The translations under genes and the position numbers were made by a program. Positions 36,786 through 47,947 of a stretch of DNA of 64,000 bases are shown piece by piece. Where the stretch lies: contig CM055106.1 in assembly GCA_029204225.1 (NCBI GenBank), forward strand, positions 2,042,738 through 2,106,737, read 5' to 3'. This stretch comes from Diphasiastrum complanatum. Its lineage: Eukaryota; Streptophyta; Lycopodiopsida; Lycopodiales; Lycopodiaceae. Below the pieces are notes generated by a model. It searched no databases. It worked only from the letters and a program-made list of their open reading frames with translations, and was not told the DNA's origin. Position 1 is the first letter of the stretch, and each line of letters starts with the position of its first letter.

Positions 36786-37530
36786 GAAGTTGCCCAGCCT
36801 GAAGAGCTCTCTCTGCCCAAGATGCCAGTGACATTCATGGTGGCGGCTGGACTGCTTGAAGCACGGCCTCTGGAATTGAGTTCCTGCAATACCATTTTGG
36901 ATCCATGCCCTCTCTGCCTTCCAATGCTCATTTTTTTTCTCAGATTTTTAAGAGCTATATTATGGTGGTTTTGCTCATGAATTGGGATCTAGTAATATGT
37001 TTCAACAAACGCTGATTCTCTTATCGCTGTGGCTTTTGCTGAGAAAACTCATATTTCCATTGATCTTGATCAAGGGTTTCTCTCAAAATCTACATCAGAG
37101 TCTCTTAGGTCCAAAACTCCTTCATGCTTCCCAGTGGACTCCAATTGTGTAGGAGTATTGCTCCTTTCTCAAATACGTAAATGGTATTGCATCCTTTTTG
37201 TTTGCAAGATCTGAAGGATGAGCTTTCAATACTCACATTGCTCCCTGCAACGTTAGCATCGTTAGGCATCACTCTTGTGATCTAGAATTCTATTTTAGCA
37301 TGCTGATTCTCTTCTTGATGTGGCTTCTACTGAGAAACTCATGTTTGATCCTGAGCAAGAGCTTCTCTCGAAATTTGCATCAAAGTCTCTTAGGGTTAGT
37401 GAGATTGGTATGGTAGAGGTGGAAAGGCCTAGCAGAGTTGTGGCTTCTGGTGGCACCTCACACACTTGTTGTCAGAACAACACGAACAATGCTTCACCAT
37501 CGTCCGACGTGCAAACTCCACTATTGTAAA
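36786..37530 (+). pseudogene. exon-like sequence with an internal duplication, unidentified
   Basis: A frame from about 36780 reads VNEVAQPEELSLPKMPVTFM and LLEARPLELSSCNTILDPCP. At 37009-37110 and 37299-37395 two related segments encode ADSLIAVAFAEKTHISIDLD / GFLSKSTSESLRS and ADSLLDVASTEKLMFDPEQE / LLSKFASKSLR, an old tandem duplication of about 290 bp. The second runs on to a TAA at 37528. No domain is recognised. It may be the 5' part of the FCP1-like pseudogene. Confidence 0.3.
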
Positions 37531-38185
37531 TGCAAAGGACGGGTCTTTTTCACTTAAAAAGTTAAAACAAATATGTATGGAGATTGATGATTTATTCTAG
37601 ACTATATTTACAATAATAATCCCAAAGAGTAGACCATGCTTACACTAACAAGCAAGCTCGAGTAGTCATTGATTCTGGATGCAAAATCATTAGGTTTTCT
37701 GGAGGCCCTTGGGCAGAATGTAGACTTCCATTATAGGGACCCCTTACACGTTTGCTTGCGATAGAATCTTCACTAACATTTATCAAAAAGCTTGCAATCT
37801 TGTCCTTTTCTCGACTTCATAAAGATCCAAAGCAAGTCCCACATCGCCACCTTCCTTTTCTGACAATGACATAGCATGCTCTACAGATATAACTCCATCC
37901 AAAATTAGTACCAGCTAGTTTATTTCAACTTTCCTTTGTGGTGATGTTGCAAAATTTCTAGAAGTTTGTCCTTCAAGGCATGTTGCGGCTGTACATGAAT
38001 CATTCTCAAGCATGAAAGAATCTCTTGACTGAAATTGGTACTATTGGTTGTTGTCTTAGTCTAAATCTCGATAAAGAAGACTTACCAAAATTGAGTTGAA
38101 ATTTGAAATCTGACACTACTAAGCTGAAATATGAAATCTGTCATTTTCATTCTCTAACCTCACATAATTAGGTATAGATAGCCCT
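37531..38185. other. no gene seen; possible intron of the broken locus
   Basis: AT-rich sequence without a protein-like frame. It lies between two coding-like segments on the same strand, so it could be intronic. Confidence 0.3.
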
Positions 38186-39170
38186 ATGCCGACTAAGAGC
38201 CCCCATGTGGGCAGTTTCTTGCATGAAGACCATCAACAGAACAAGGAACCAGACGTGAATTCAACGATAAATGAAGTGCTAAAAGAACTTTCGAAGCACT
38301 CGCAAGAGCAGCAACAAGACCAAGAGCAGCAAGACCAGCACCAAGACCAAGAGCAGCAAGACCAGATAGTGCAGGAGAAGGAAGAGTAGGAGGATGTGCA
38401 TGTGGATGTGGAAAATGAAGGGGCAGGTAATGAAACTGAGCATAAAAAAGGAAAAACAACAGGGGAAGAGGCCAGGGCAGAGAAGGGTGTAACTCTACAC
38501 ACTTCTAAACTTGAGATAGGTGAAGATCTGTGCGATGATACTTTGTTATCAGAGTTCTATCCCCTTAAAAAGATAAAGCGCTCCAAATCATATAACATTA
38601 AAACTCATGCAAGCAAGATGTAACACACTAAAAGTAGAATAATGCTACCTATCGTGTTATGAAGTGTAACCAAATTCACTGAGTGATCAGTGACACCGCT
38701 ATCTGATATGTTAAGAAGACATTTGTTATTATTAAAAGGGAAACAAGACATTTATTTTTTCTGTTTTGCATTGTGAATCTCATTATGGTGATGTCATTTT
38801 CTTGTTCTTATGTGTTTGTAGCACCCACCCCTTGGTGGATAAAAGACGAGAATCCAACGACGACCAGGGCCCCCGACGCTAATGACATTCCAACTAGGGC
38901 CGATAGGTTGGTCGTCCTCGATGTAAATGGGGTGTTGTTAGACACTTATCAAACATTTCTGGATGGCCCTTTTGTAAATTGCTTCAACAGAAACAGAATT
39001 CGAGTGCATGAACACTACTATTGTTTTTTGAGGCCAGGGCTAAAATTTTTTGAAAAAACTAGCCGAAGCGGGAGTGCAAATTATTATATGGAGCAACATG
39101 AGATATTCGATGGTCATGAAAATACTACAAACTTGCTTCCATGAAAAAATGCAACAAAGATTTTTCAAAG
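38186..39170 (+). pseudogene. FCP1/NIF-type phosphatase-like gene, broken
   Basis: 38186-38623 is one frame broken by a single TAG (38387). It is acidic and Gln-rich (QEQQQDQEQQDQHQDQEQQD), then EFYPLKKIKRSKSYNIK. After a tgtttgtag acceptor at about 38820 the next block gives RADRLVVLDVNGVLLD, the FCP1-homology motif with Asn at the second position as in many plant members, and HYYCFLRPGLKFFEK. A one-base shift in an A-rich run near 39055 leads to LAEAGVQIIIWSNMRYSMVM, KILQTCFHEKMQQRFF and a GT donor at 39171. FCP1-like proteins are HAD-fold phosphatases. The later exons (IWD and LDD motifs) are not found downstream, so this is a truncated, mutated copy. The homopolymer shift could be a sequencing error. 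Confidence 0.65.
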
Positions 39171-39184
39171 GTAGCTCAACATTT

Positions 39185-39233
39185 TACACACTAACACTTG
39201 TGATCACGTCGTGATCACAAGTGTTAATGTGTA
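39185..39233. repeat. near-perfect 49-bp palindrome
   Basis: Arms TAACACTTGTGATCACG (39192-39208) and CGTGATCACAAGTGTTA (39210-39226) are exact inverses around a single T. The pairing continues outward to 24-bp arms with one mismatch (39191/39227). It lies just after the donor site of the FCP1-like pseudogene. Confidence 0.9.
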
Positions 39234-39569
39234 CTTTAGGACCATAAATGGATCTACAAAAGATCCACAAGAGTGATCGGATGCTTGCTTAACAATCTAT
39301 CAAAGGCATTGATAGATTGGCAATTTGACACACACAAGCATTAACAATCAAAAGCATTGATCAACATTAAAATCTGAGCCCACACTATAGGTTGTAGTAT
39401 GGCCTTCAAGTTGAGAAACAAGTAGAAATTGATTTGGTTTCATTTGGATCACAAAATATGTACATAGTGAACTAGTTTGAGATTGCCAATGAGCTCTAAA
39501 AATATTCTATCTTCTCACTATGGGAGCTTGGAATACATAGCAAATTCGACTTCCTTCTTGAAGTTAGGT
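39234..39569. other. AT-rich spacer
   Basis: No frame is seen. Words from the palindrome (cattgatagattggc, aaaagcattgatcaac) hint at older duplications. Confidence 0.3.
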
Positions 39570-40275
39570 GGATTTCTAGTATGTAATAAAATTTGTAAAG
39601 TTAGTACCCGACTACTGGAGTAATACTACCAATTGGTGTAACAACACTAAAGCAGTACCAAAAAGACCGAATCGGGTCGTGTGCAAACTGCAAATATGAC
39701 GAAATTAAAAGAATAGAACCAAATGTTATAGATTCTTAAGTAAAAATGGTACACACTATAAATCTTAGTAGACCGATTTGGATGATTTTAGAATGAAAAT
39801 GAGAAACGAGGTATTAAAAAACCTATTTTGGTAGTATGTTGTATCAAAATTATTACACGATAAGTTCCAATAGTACCAACACAAACATTCAATACCCAAA
39901 AGTTCCAAAATATTAAAAAGCACCAAACAGCTAAATGCTAGTAGATCGAAAAATACCAAAATGTTGCAAACAACAAATTGAAGAAACGTTTAAAAACTAC
40001 CAAAAGTATCAAAAGCACCAAAGAGCAACAAACAATAGTACTTTCTACACACCAAAAGTACAAAATGTTCCATGAGGTCCAAACAACAAAAAGAAAAGTT
40101 ATTTGAAAAGAATATAGAGTACCAAAAGTACCAAAAATATATCTTACACAAGTTTTCATAAGTACCAAATAGAAAATAAATAGTTGTTTATAAGCTTCTA
40201 CAAGTTCCAATAGTCCCAAAAATCCAAAAGAGAAAAATATCAGTTGAGTAAAAACTACAAAATAGTTTCAAACAG
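39570..40275 (-). repeat. TACCAAAA-rich repeat array, left copy
   Basis: Words such as taccaaaagtaccaaaa, agtaccaacac and gtaccaaaaagacc recur every 15-40 bp. The part around 39600-39690 (taccaattggtgtaacaacac, agtaccaaaaagaccga, gtgcaaactgcaaat) is the reverse complement of 48595-48660 (tgcagcttgcata region, ggtctttttggtactat, ttaccaattggtgg). So this is an inverted partner of the array at 48400-49760. Confidence 0.7.
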
Positions 40276-40349
40276 CAAGAGGTGGAGTGTGTATCTGTAG
40301 AACCAAAGAACAGGATTATTGAAGATCAATTTCAACAGTGCAAAAGATT

Positions 40350-40852
40350 AGCATTACCAAGAAAACGGAAATCCAAAATAAAGGACATGAGTGTCATCAA
40401 GAAGATGTATTGGATGCCTGACAACACTCTTTCTTCCAATCCCCTGTCGGCATATGTCTTTTTTGTTGGGAGACACTCGAGTTTTTGAGTTCCAAAAGAC
40501 ATACACCAGTTCCTTGACCTGAGCCATGATTATGCTACCTCTAGGCAATTGTCAATGACAGGCACTCAAGGGCAGAACCTCCTCGTCATCTTTAATGTTA
40601 AGGCGAGAACTGGCTGCAACAATATTTCTGCGATGAACACCCAAAGCACCTGCAATTCTCAAATGAGGGAGATTCCTTGTGCCATCAGCTTTATTTAATA
40701 CCATCACAAGTGAAGATCTCTTCACGAAGAGTTCATTCACTGAGTGGGGCACCTTAATTTGATTGAGGGTGTTACGGATGTTAGAAACAAGATTGCTTTT
40801 CAATAGTGGTAGACTTTGCCAATATTATGTCGTAGCTAAACAGATTCATTTT
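40350..40852 (-). pseudogene. transposase-like fragment with HTH motif
   Basis: Minus strand from about 40803: LNQIKVPHSVNELFVKRSSL, then NLPHLRIAGALGVHRRNIVA, which looks like a helix-turn-helix. Then AASSRLNIKDDEEVLPLSAC and, after a frame change, FWNSKTRVSPNKKDICRQGI and HPIHLLDDTHVLYF. The combination of an HTH and an SPNKKD-type basic segment resembles N-terminal parts of DDE transposases from plants, but I cannot name the superfamily. Truncated and shifted. Confidence 0.4.
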
Positions 40853-40959
40853 CTTGTTTTGACGTCATCTACTGAAGGTTGATCTCCAAGCCTTCTAAAA
40901 AAAATTTCTTTCAATCTATGTTCCCGTTTCTTACTAGCCCAATAATCCCTCATTGCAAC

Positions 40960-41763
40960 TGTCAGAAATGGTGAACTCCTGCAACTTTGTCACGACACGA
41001 ACAAGACACGAAGGTCGAATGAGAACGATTCGCGATAGTCAACGTGTCTTTGACTCGAAGCACGAACGATTCGTGAATCATTTGTGAACCGTAAACACAC
41101 CTCCAGGACCGCAAACCGAAAAAGAGACGCAAAACGAAAACTATGAAAAGAAACGAAAAGAATGAGAGCAAACGGGAGATTACGAAACAAACAAAGAGAA
41201 ATCTTTTGCGCTGCCAACTGGCAACCCAACGGGCTTCTCGCCCAACTAAAACGAATAGCAACGATGGAGACTAACTAACTAGTTGATTAGCGTTAACTAG
41301 TCTTGTGATTCTACGTTTAGCTATCTTGTAAAACTCCACACAGTGGAGGTATAAACGATCCTCTCTGGATCATAACAAAGAGAGAGTGAAAATAGAGATC
41401 TGTAAGAGACAGAAAGAGACGTAGCGAATAGAGTAAGAAAGCAAAAATATCATAAATGTGCATGAAAGTCTGCCAATGAGCAGAACACAACGTAAGAGCA
41501 GAGTGTCAATCCGTCAACGAGCGAGATACTGACGATCTCATTCCAAAACCAAACTGATAATATAGTCGCTCTATTTTCGTGTATCTCTTTGTCTTGTGCT
41601 GTGTGTCTTGATTGCTAGAGTAGAATGTGTTCTGTGATGCGTAGTCGCATGTCTGGGATCCTGTAAGAGCTTCCACACGAAAAGAAAATTCAAAGACAAA
41701 AAATTGTTTGTGAATCAGAAGAGAGAGAAGACGAATACGAAACAGTCTCTCATTTTCGCGACA
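40960..41763 (+). mobile_element. Copia-1 5' LTR (left border approximate)
   Basis: TGTCAGAAATGG at 40960 to TTTTCGCGACA at 41763, directly before the primer site; about 804 bp. A TATA box (gaggtataaacg) lies at about 41347-41358. Words such as gattcgcgat and gattcgtgaatcatttgtga occur near 41025-41090. The 3' LTR is absent, so the left border rests on the TG end only. Confidence 0.55.
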
Positions 41764-41776
41764 TGGTATCAGAGCC
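41764..41776 (+). other. Copia-1 primer binding site
   Basis: TGGTATCAGAGCC, complementary to initiator tRNA-Met, abuts the LTR end. Confidence 0.9.
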
Positions 41777-41828
41777 GATATGTTATCACTACTGATATCT
41801 CAGCAGTGATTCTTCCAAAGAACACAAT

Positions 41829-44783
41829 ATGGCTATGACAATCTAGACCAGAGTAGCAATCAGTCTTGATGGTGCAAATTACAGAATCTGAAAATTCAAA
41901 ATCAAAACACTCCTTAAGGACGAAGGCATCTGGTCGGTGAACGAGCTCTTAGAGGTGCAGCCTGCAGAGGGAGACCTGAGAAGAGCTGAATGGATCAGAA
42001 AGGATGACCACGCAATGGCGATCATCGTTTCATCCATAAATGAAGATCTACTCATGTAGATTGAAGACTACAAAAGCAGGCATGTAGCATGTAAAAGATT
42101 GAAGCAGAAGTATGAAGTGAGGACTACAGCTTCAGTTATGCACATTCACAATCAGCTGCAATCAATACGGTGGGATGGCAACCAGTTGGATCAGCACGTT
42201 GAGAAGATCAGAACGATCTTCGCTCAAATCGTTGCATCAGGACAGGAGCACCAAGTCCCAGCACCACAACAGCTGATGTACTTCATGAAATTTGTCGCTG
42301 ATGAGAGACTAATGAGAGACGAAGGAGAGGGAAGCAATGATCAAGAGAAAGCTCTCTTCATGAAAGGAAAGAAGAAGAACAAAAACAAGCCAAGATTTGA
42401 GAAGACGAAGTCCTCGAATTAGCAGTCTTCTTCCTACGATCACTGTCACAAACCAGGCCATACAGCCAACAAATGTTGGTTCAATCCAGCAATACCTTGC
42501 ATGCACTACAAGAAGAAAGGGCATTCTGCATACGACTGCAGATTCAACCCAAAAAGAAAAAACAAAGCTGAAAAGACAAACATTGCAGAGTTATCAAAGG
42601 ATGCTGAAAGAGGTGATGAAGCTTTCACGGTACTCGACAAAGCTTTGACAAGCTACTCTGAATACGACTACGATGTAGTCATCGATTCAGGAGCAACATC
42701 TCACATAACCTGCAACAAGAAGATCTTGATCAACTTTCGCGAACTCAAAAATGACAGGGCAGTGATTCTAGGCGATGGAAGCAGACACGATGTCAAGTGC
42801 ATCGGCTCTCTATAGCTACAAACACTGTTAGGCCAAGCAGAGCTGCAAGGAGCACTTTATGTGCCTTCACTCAGAAAAGATCTGCTATCTATCTCCAAGA
42901 TGACAGATCTAGGCATTCGAGTTATGTTCGACGGCAACACTTGCCGTATGATCGAGAAGATGACAAACAAGTTGCTGACAATTGGATGAAGAGAAGGAAA
43001 CCTCTACTAGGCCAAAATAATCAGCAACTCTGAAAGCATATTAAATGCTTCAGAAAATGAAGATAAGCTCTGGCATAGGAGACTGTATCATCTGAACATG
43101 TGGAGCCTGTATGACATGAGTAGAAAAGACATTGTCACAGTCTCAAGATTTGAAGGCCCGAGGCTGAGTTCTGCGAGGCTTGTCAGAAAGGCAAGCAACA
43201 TTGGAATCCATTCATGCACAAGGGAAGAAGATCCAAGGAAGTTCTTGCGGCTTGTCCACTCTGATGTGTGTGGACCGATGAAAATAGATTCGCTCTCAGG
43301 TTCGAGATATTTTCTAACGTTCATAGATGATTACAACCGAATGACCACGATCTACTACTTGAAGAAAAAATCCGAAGTGTTTGATTCTTTCAAGAAGTTT
43401 GTGGCATTCGCAGAGCGACACACCTCGAAAAGGATACAAATCCTTAGATCTGACAATGGAGGTGAATACAAAAGTACAAAATTCTCAAGATTCTACGAAG
43501 AACAGGGGATCGAACACCATTTCACTCCTGCATACACACCAAAATACAATGGTGTGGCAGAAAGAAAAAATAGAACGCTAGTCGAAGGAGCCATATGCAT
43601 GATGGCACAGGCTCAATTGTCAGGTCAATTCTGGGCCGAAGCAATAGTTGCAGCTATACACCTGCAGAATAGACCCACGACGACAACGCTGGAGAACAAA
43701 ACACCATATGAAATGTGGACAGGTGGAAAGCATGACCTGTCATATGTACGAGTGTTTGGATGTGCAGCATACAATCACATTCCAAAAGAAAAGAGAAGCA
43801 AGCTCGATGACAAATCCAAAAAAACAATTATGGTCGGATACTCGAACGGAACACATGTCTATATACTCTACGATCCGACCACGAAGAAGGTTGTTTCGAA
43901 CAAAGATGTGAAGTTCAACGAGTCCACATTCCCTGGACTGAAAGACGAAAGAGGACATGAGAACTTCACATTGCTGCCTATTCAAGAGAAAGATCGGGGA
44001 CATACATCAAATCAGAATGTAGAGCCCTAGACTCTAGAGCAGCAAGAAGCAGAGGATCGACCCCAAAACAAGAAATGTTTGAGCAGCGACGATACGAACC
44101 TCGAAGGTCAACAAGACAAAGAAGACCTCCAGACCGATACTCTGACAATCTTCAATGGAGCAAGGACACGCAATTCGAGTACTGCAACTTCACAGAAGAG
44201 CCAGCAACATACCAAGAAGTTATCCAGAGTCCAAAGGGAGAATTCTGGAAGCAGGCAATGTCAGAGGAGATCGAGTCGATGAAGCAAGGCATGGACATTA
44301 GAGCCACTATCAGAAAATAGAAAAGTAGTCGACTGCAAGTGGGTGTACAAGAAAAAGTTGAAATCAGATGGCACTATTGGCCGCTACAAGGAAAGGCTTG
44401 TCGCAAAGGGCTACATGCAGAGATACGATGTTGACTATTTTGACACATATTCACCCATGGTCAAGTTGACAAGCATAAGGCTACTCCTTGCATACGCCAC
44501 ACAATACAGTCTGAAAATTCAGCAGATTGACATGAAAACAGCCTTTCTCCACGGAGATCTAGAGGAGGAAATCTTCATGAAGCAACCTGAAGGCTATAAA
44601 GACCACGACAACAGACAATATGTCTGTCGATTACATAGATGCATCTATAGTCTAAAATAGGCATCACGGGCCTGATACAAAAAGCTTGATGGTCTTCTGA
44701 AGTCTCTAGACTTCAATCCTACTCAACTAGACTATAATGTCTACATCAAAAGAGTAGGAAAGGATTTTGTGATACTGACCATT
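41829..44783 (+). pseudogene. Copia-1 gag-pol, nonsense-riddled, truncated in RT
   Basis: From ATG 41829 one frame runs to 44030. It covers Gag (QLQSIRWDGNQLDQHVEKI), two zinc knuckles (CHKPGHTANKC; CMHYKKKGHSAYDC), protease DSGATSH, the integrase zinc region (LWHRRLYHLN) and core (HSDVCGPM, IDDYNR, YTPKYNGVAERKNRT), and GYSNGTHVY. The frame is broken by stops at 41844, 41889, 42057, 42420, 42813, 42987, 43008 and 44028. Near 43150-43260 a pair of opposite frame shifts hides CEACQKGK in another frame. After further shifts the reverse transcriptase follows (WVYKKKLKSDGTIGRYKERL, KTAFLHGDLEEEIFMKQPEG), with TAG at 44658 and TGA at 44673. It stops at 44783, where Copia-2 is inserted. The YVDD part, RNase H and 3' LTR are not found. 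Confidence 0.88.
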
Positions 44784-45503
44784 TGTTGGATTTACTCCTC
44801 CTACTCTAATAAGTCCCATTTTTAATCTGCCTCCATTCTTGCTGCATATTTACTAATGTTGTCACGTAGCCTGCATATTTACATGCAAATTCGCACAGAC
44901 GAATAAAGGACGAAAGAATCACGAACACTGTGTTTTTACACAAGTTATGGAGACAGGCAAAAAGGGGACACTATCCTACAGAATGTCGAAGGTGCCCTAA
45001 AAGCTAAGGCACCTTGTAAATCTTATCCTAAGCCCATTCGTAAGAGTGACCCACTTTTCACATCATCACCAACATTCACTTCAGCACTGGCTGATGTCGC
45101 ACCCTTTTTACGCTCACTCCATGTAGTTGTGCTAACAGATTGGACAACGATTACAGCCACCCACGATCTCCTATAGACAGCACATCCACTCTGTACTTTC
45201 ACATCTGCACACTTGCAATATTATGTATATATACATATTCTAGACACCATTCAGATGATGATGATCAGATGATCAAGTGAGAGAAGAAGAGACTAAGAGA
45301 AGAGGTTTCATTCCTCATTACAGACAAAATAAGCTTCGTAGGGCACACGGTTTTGTCCGCTATTGTATTGTGCTCTGCCGCATTATTAACTTGTATACAT
45401 GATATACTTAATCCGATACAGCTCTTTGTTCTGCATTCAGATCTGTGTTAATATTATTATGCTTGTTCTTCATTTAGTCTGATCTTTCTAGTTGCCCTTT
45501 CTG
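44784..45503 (+). mobile_element. Copia-2 5' LTR (right border approximate)
   Basis: It starts TGTTGGATTTACTCCTCC inside the Copia-1 reverse transcriptase and matches the 3' LTR at 47948 over about 451 bp. A TATA box (tatgtatatatac) lies at about 45224-45236. No clean primer site follows; ctggtaatagatg at about 45502 may be a decayed TGGTATCAGAG. Confidence 0.65.
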
Positions 45504-45534
45504 GTAATAGATGATCAGCTTTTAGTCTTGTCTT

Positions 45535-45632
45535 TCGCAAATAATTTGCGACTAATTATCAATCGAGCACAATCGAGCTCTTCGCGAATCATTCGCGATA
45601 GATAATTTGTCTTGCAATTTGTGACAAATTAT
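45535..45632. repeat. cluster of short perfect palindromes
   Basis: TCGCAAATAATTTGCGA (45535-45551) and TCGCGAATCATTCGCGA (45582-45598) are each 8-bp arms around one base. ATAATTTGTC (45602-45611) pairs with GACAAATTAT (45623-45632). The related gattcgcgat and tcgtgaatcatttgtga occur in the Copia-1 LTR. Confidence 0.8.
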
Positions 45633-45644
45633 TCATCTAGCGCT

Positions 45645-47940
45645 TCATCTCATGATGCCTTCATGACCAACCATCAAGAAGCATCTGGTGATAGTTCTTG
45701 ATTCCTGGATTTTGGAGCCACTCAGCACATGACTAGCCTCATTGGTTGTTTCGAGTCCTATACACCTTACAGTAGCCAGAAGTTCATTCACCTTGGTGAC
45801 AATAGCACACAAGCTATCAATCAAATGTGAAGGCAACAGATGTTCGACCAAGGCCCTCTCAGACAAGACACCCCACGAGGTGTGGACAGGCTCTAAGCCT
45901 TCTTCGAAGAACCTAAGAGTGTTTGGGTGCATTGCCTACACGCAGATCCCAAAAGACACAAGGAAGAAATTGGACTTCCAAGGTCTCAAGACCATCCTGA
46001 TCGGATATACTTCGTTTGATAACACCTACAAGATGTACGATCCTGATACCCATCAAATCTTGTATAGCCAGGATACAGTCTTTATCGAGGATCAGTTCGT
46101 CGACCTCAAAGGCAAGGATATTGCTCAAGAAGAACCTACATCTCTTGCCATTGACATGACATTCCGAGCTTCTTGCTCAGGCGTGTCTATTGTCGACCCA
46201 CTTCGAGACAGCAAATCAGACAGAGATGTTGCTGCTACCCAGCAACAATTCCCAGGAGTGGTTCATCAGTCAAATCATCCCAGAAGATCAAGCCGAGTGC
46301 GCACACAGTCCACAAGGTATACTCCTAAGTCTGCCTGTCTCTTAATGCAGGAACCAACGACAGTCGAAGAGGCACCAAGACAACCAGACTCTAATCTCTG
46401 GAGAGAAGCCATGGACAGAGAGTATTCCTCTCTGATCAAGAATCAGACATGGTCATTAGTCGAAGCTCCTATTGGCTACAATATTATTGATTGCTAATGG
46501 ATCTTTAAGATCAAATATAATGCCAATGGAGCAATTGATCGAAGGAAGGCTAGACTAGTAGCACGAGGATTCACCTAGATCTCGAATGTCGACTACAGTG
46601 AGACTTTTAGTCCAGTCGTCAAACATTCGTCGATCCGAATGCTCTTGTCTTATACTGTAGCTATCGACCTCAAAGTACATCAACTTGATGTACAAATAGC
46701 CTATCTGAATGGAGTCATACAAGAAGATATCTACATGATCCAGCCCGAAGGATACGTTCTGGAAGGCATGAAGAATCATGTCTGTAAACTCCACAAAGCA
46801 TTGTACGGCTTGAAATAGTCTGCCAGAGCTTGGTTTCAGAGGATCAACACATTCATCATTGAACAAGGATTTAAACCAAGCACTACTGATTGCAACGTTT
46901 ACTCAAGGTCAGTGCAGCAATCCTTCATTATCATCACCTTGTACGTTGATGATACATTGCTCTTCAACAACAATGCCAAAATGGTCAAGGATACAAAACA
47001 GATGCTGTTCTCAAAATTTGACATGACTGATCTAGGCGAAGCTCACTTCTGTCTTGGAATTCAATTCCAGATAGACAGAACAAATCGACTAATTTACATC
47101 ACTCAACAAAGGTATTTTCACAATGTTCTTAACAGATACAATTTGATGAATTGTAAATTAGCTCACTCACCAATGGATCTAGACCTGCATTTGTCAAAGG
47201 ACCAATGTCCTCAGACCAAGCAGGAAGAGGAGCAGATGAGAGACTATCCGTATCGATCAATTCTTGGATCTCTCATGTATGCAATGGTTTGTACAAGACC
47301 AGATATCTCTTTTGTTGTAAGCTCACTCAGCCAATATATGGCTAATCCTGGCATTACCCAATGGAAGGCTCTTATTCGAGTCATGAGATATATTCGAGCT
47401 ACCATGGACCAGTGCATCTGCTATGGAGATGTCAACAACGACAATCTTCATCAACTCAGTGGATATTTTGATGCAAGCTGGGGAGGAGATGACGACAATC
47501 GTAGATCCACATCTGGATTTACATTCTTCTTCAACAGCGGTCCTATTTCATGGAACAGTCGAAAGCAAACCTCTATCGCACTTTCTTCTACTGAAGCAGA
47601 ATACATTGCTGTTTTTCAATCTATTAAGGAAGCGTTTTGGTTGAGAAATTTGCTGTCAGACATCAATCTGTATCAGTATAGCCCCACAATTTTGTTTTGT
47701 GATAACCAAAGTGCTACTGCCTTATCGGCCAACCCTAGATTTCATTCTAGGAGTAAGCACATTGAGATCAGATATCACTACATCAGGGGCAAGGTTCTCG
47801 ACAGGGAGGTAAGCTTAACATACTGCAAAACGCAGGACATGGTTGCAGACATTTTCACGCAAGCACTCAATATTACTACACACAACAAATTTTGTGCATT
47901 GTTCAGTCTGAAGATCAAGGCATTCACGGATCCAGATTAA
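45645..47940 (+). pseudogene. Copia-2 pol with internal deletion (no gag, no integrase core)
   Basis: A protease remnant (FLDFGATQHMTS, where the catalytic DSG Ser reads Phe, then CFESYTPYSS and FIHLGDNSTQAI) at 45690-45830 jumps directly to the integrase C-terminal end (TPHEVWTGSKPSSKNLRVFG). The zinc and DDE parts are deleted. From about 45840 one frame covers the linker, reverse transcriptase (WREAMDREYSSLIKNQTWSL; LDVQIAYLNGVIQEDIYM; TLYVDDTLLF, the catalytic YVDD) and RNase H (FDASWGGDDDNRRSTSGFTF; SSTEAEYIAV; FCDNQSATALSANPRFHSRS), ending at TAA 47938. Stops are only at 46495 (TAA), 46576 and 46816 (TAG). With gag and integrase core missing the copy must have been mobilised in trans, or lost these parts after insertion. 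Confidence 0.88.
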
Positions 47941-47947
47941 GAGGGGG

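Noticed and set aside
40962-41261. 99-codon minus-strand ORF in the Copia-1 LTR
   Set aside because: It is antisense to an LTR, Phe/Val/Leu-rich and without motif.
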